Of a stretch of 5,888 bases of DNA, positions 5,803 through 5,888 are shown piece after piece. A program made the translations under genes and the position numbers. How positions within the stretch are numbered: position 1 is the first letter of the stretch; every line of letters begins with the position of its first letter. The DNA comes from CAYSIX01 sp964431205 (lineage in GTDB: Bacteria > Planctomycetota > Phycisphaerae > Phycisphaerales > Phycisphaeraceae). The stretch is from the NCBI GenBank assembly GCA_964431205.1, contig CAYSIX010000239.1:1-5888 (forward strand), given 5' to 3'. Below the pieces are notes generated by a model. That model was not told where the DNA came from. It did no database searches and saw only the letters and a list, made by a program, of their open reading frames with translations.

Positions 5803-5808
5803 ATCATA
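5803..5808 (-). promoter_or_regulatory. Possible -10 element (TATGAT) for the methyltransferase
   Basis: TATGAT on the minus strand would place transcription initiation at about 5796, almost exactly at the preferred ATG (5795), so the mRNA would be leaderless. This would fit the lack of any ribosome binding site. No convincing -35 box lies 16-18 bases upstream, so the assignment is weak. Confidence 0.2.
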
Positions 5809-5888
5809 GCGACAGCGCGACAACGACGGCGGCGTCGCGCTGGAGGAACCGGCCCAGGCGCGGCGAGTAGACGCGGGCGCGCATGTGG
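5804..5888 (-). CDS. C-terminal end of an RHS/YD-repeat core protein (partial, possibly truncated)
   Basis: Reading the minus strand from 5887 gives H-MRARVYSPRLGRFLQRD-AAVVVALSL and then TGA (5804-5806). The stretch matches the RHS repeat-associated core signature (MRARYYSP-x-LGRF-x-x-RDP), which normally closes the large shell of RHS/YD-repeat proteins before a variable C-terminal segment. Here the Pro after RD is Ala and the protein ends nine residues later, so no toxin or long tip follows. It may be a degenerate tail or a member lacking a C-terminal domain. The rest lies beyond the window. The stop overlaps the alternative methyltransferase ATG (5807-5805) as ATGA. The family match is clear despite the short length; intactness cannot be judged. 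Confidence 0.75.
   Translation of the reverse strand, partial: HMRARVYSPRLGRFLQRDAAVVVALSL

Overview
The window is GC-rich bacterial DNA. It most resembles a planctomycete, probably of the Phycisphaerae type. That inference rests on secreted proteins with C-terminal PEP-CTERM sorting tails, on dockerin-like calcium loops of the form DGDVDAFDLGLWQTQFG, and on an RHS-type fragment beside housekeeping genes. It comes from protein style only; no ribosomal RNA or other marker gene is present.

Layout from left to right: (1) positions 1-798, minus strand, the first 266 residues of S-adenosylmethionine synthetase (MetK), cut by the window edge. (2) 799-1061, a divergent intergenic region of 263 bases. 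It holds a good plus-strand promoter (TTGTAT, 17 bases, TATAGT) and GC-rich, partly mutually exclusive hairpins in the metK leader. (3) 1062-5081, three tightly spaced plus-strand genes that look like one operon. All three encode exported proteins with PEP-CTERM tails and share a roughly 200-residue, probably beta-sandwich domain that I cannot assign to a named family. The first gene is the bare domain. In the second, a two-loop dockerin cassette sits inside the domain, just before its last strand. The third fuses an M14 zinc carboxypeptidase resembling cytosolic carboxypeptidases (CCP/Nna1) to the domain, followed by a dockerin cassette and the sorting tail. (4) 5082-5132, a short convergent gap carrying a GCGAAG-type repeat. 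(5) 5133-5795, minus strand, a caffeoyl-CoA O-methyltransferase-like SAM-dependent methyltransferase. (6) 5804-5888, minus strand, the last 27 residues of an RHS/YD-repeat core protein, whose stop codon overlaps a possible start of the methyltransferase.

The central operon is the noteworthy part. Its three products would be exported, probably processed by an exosortase encoded elsewhere, and kept at the cell surface or in the matrix. A shared domain could bring a peptidase and two non-enzymatic partners to the same ligand or structure. That cooperation is inferred from shared domains and gene order; the sequence does not show the substrate. MetK and the methyltransferase are linked by SAM chemistry, but nothing here ties them to the operon.
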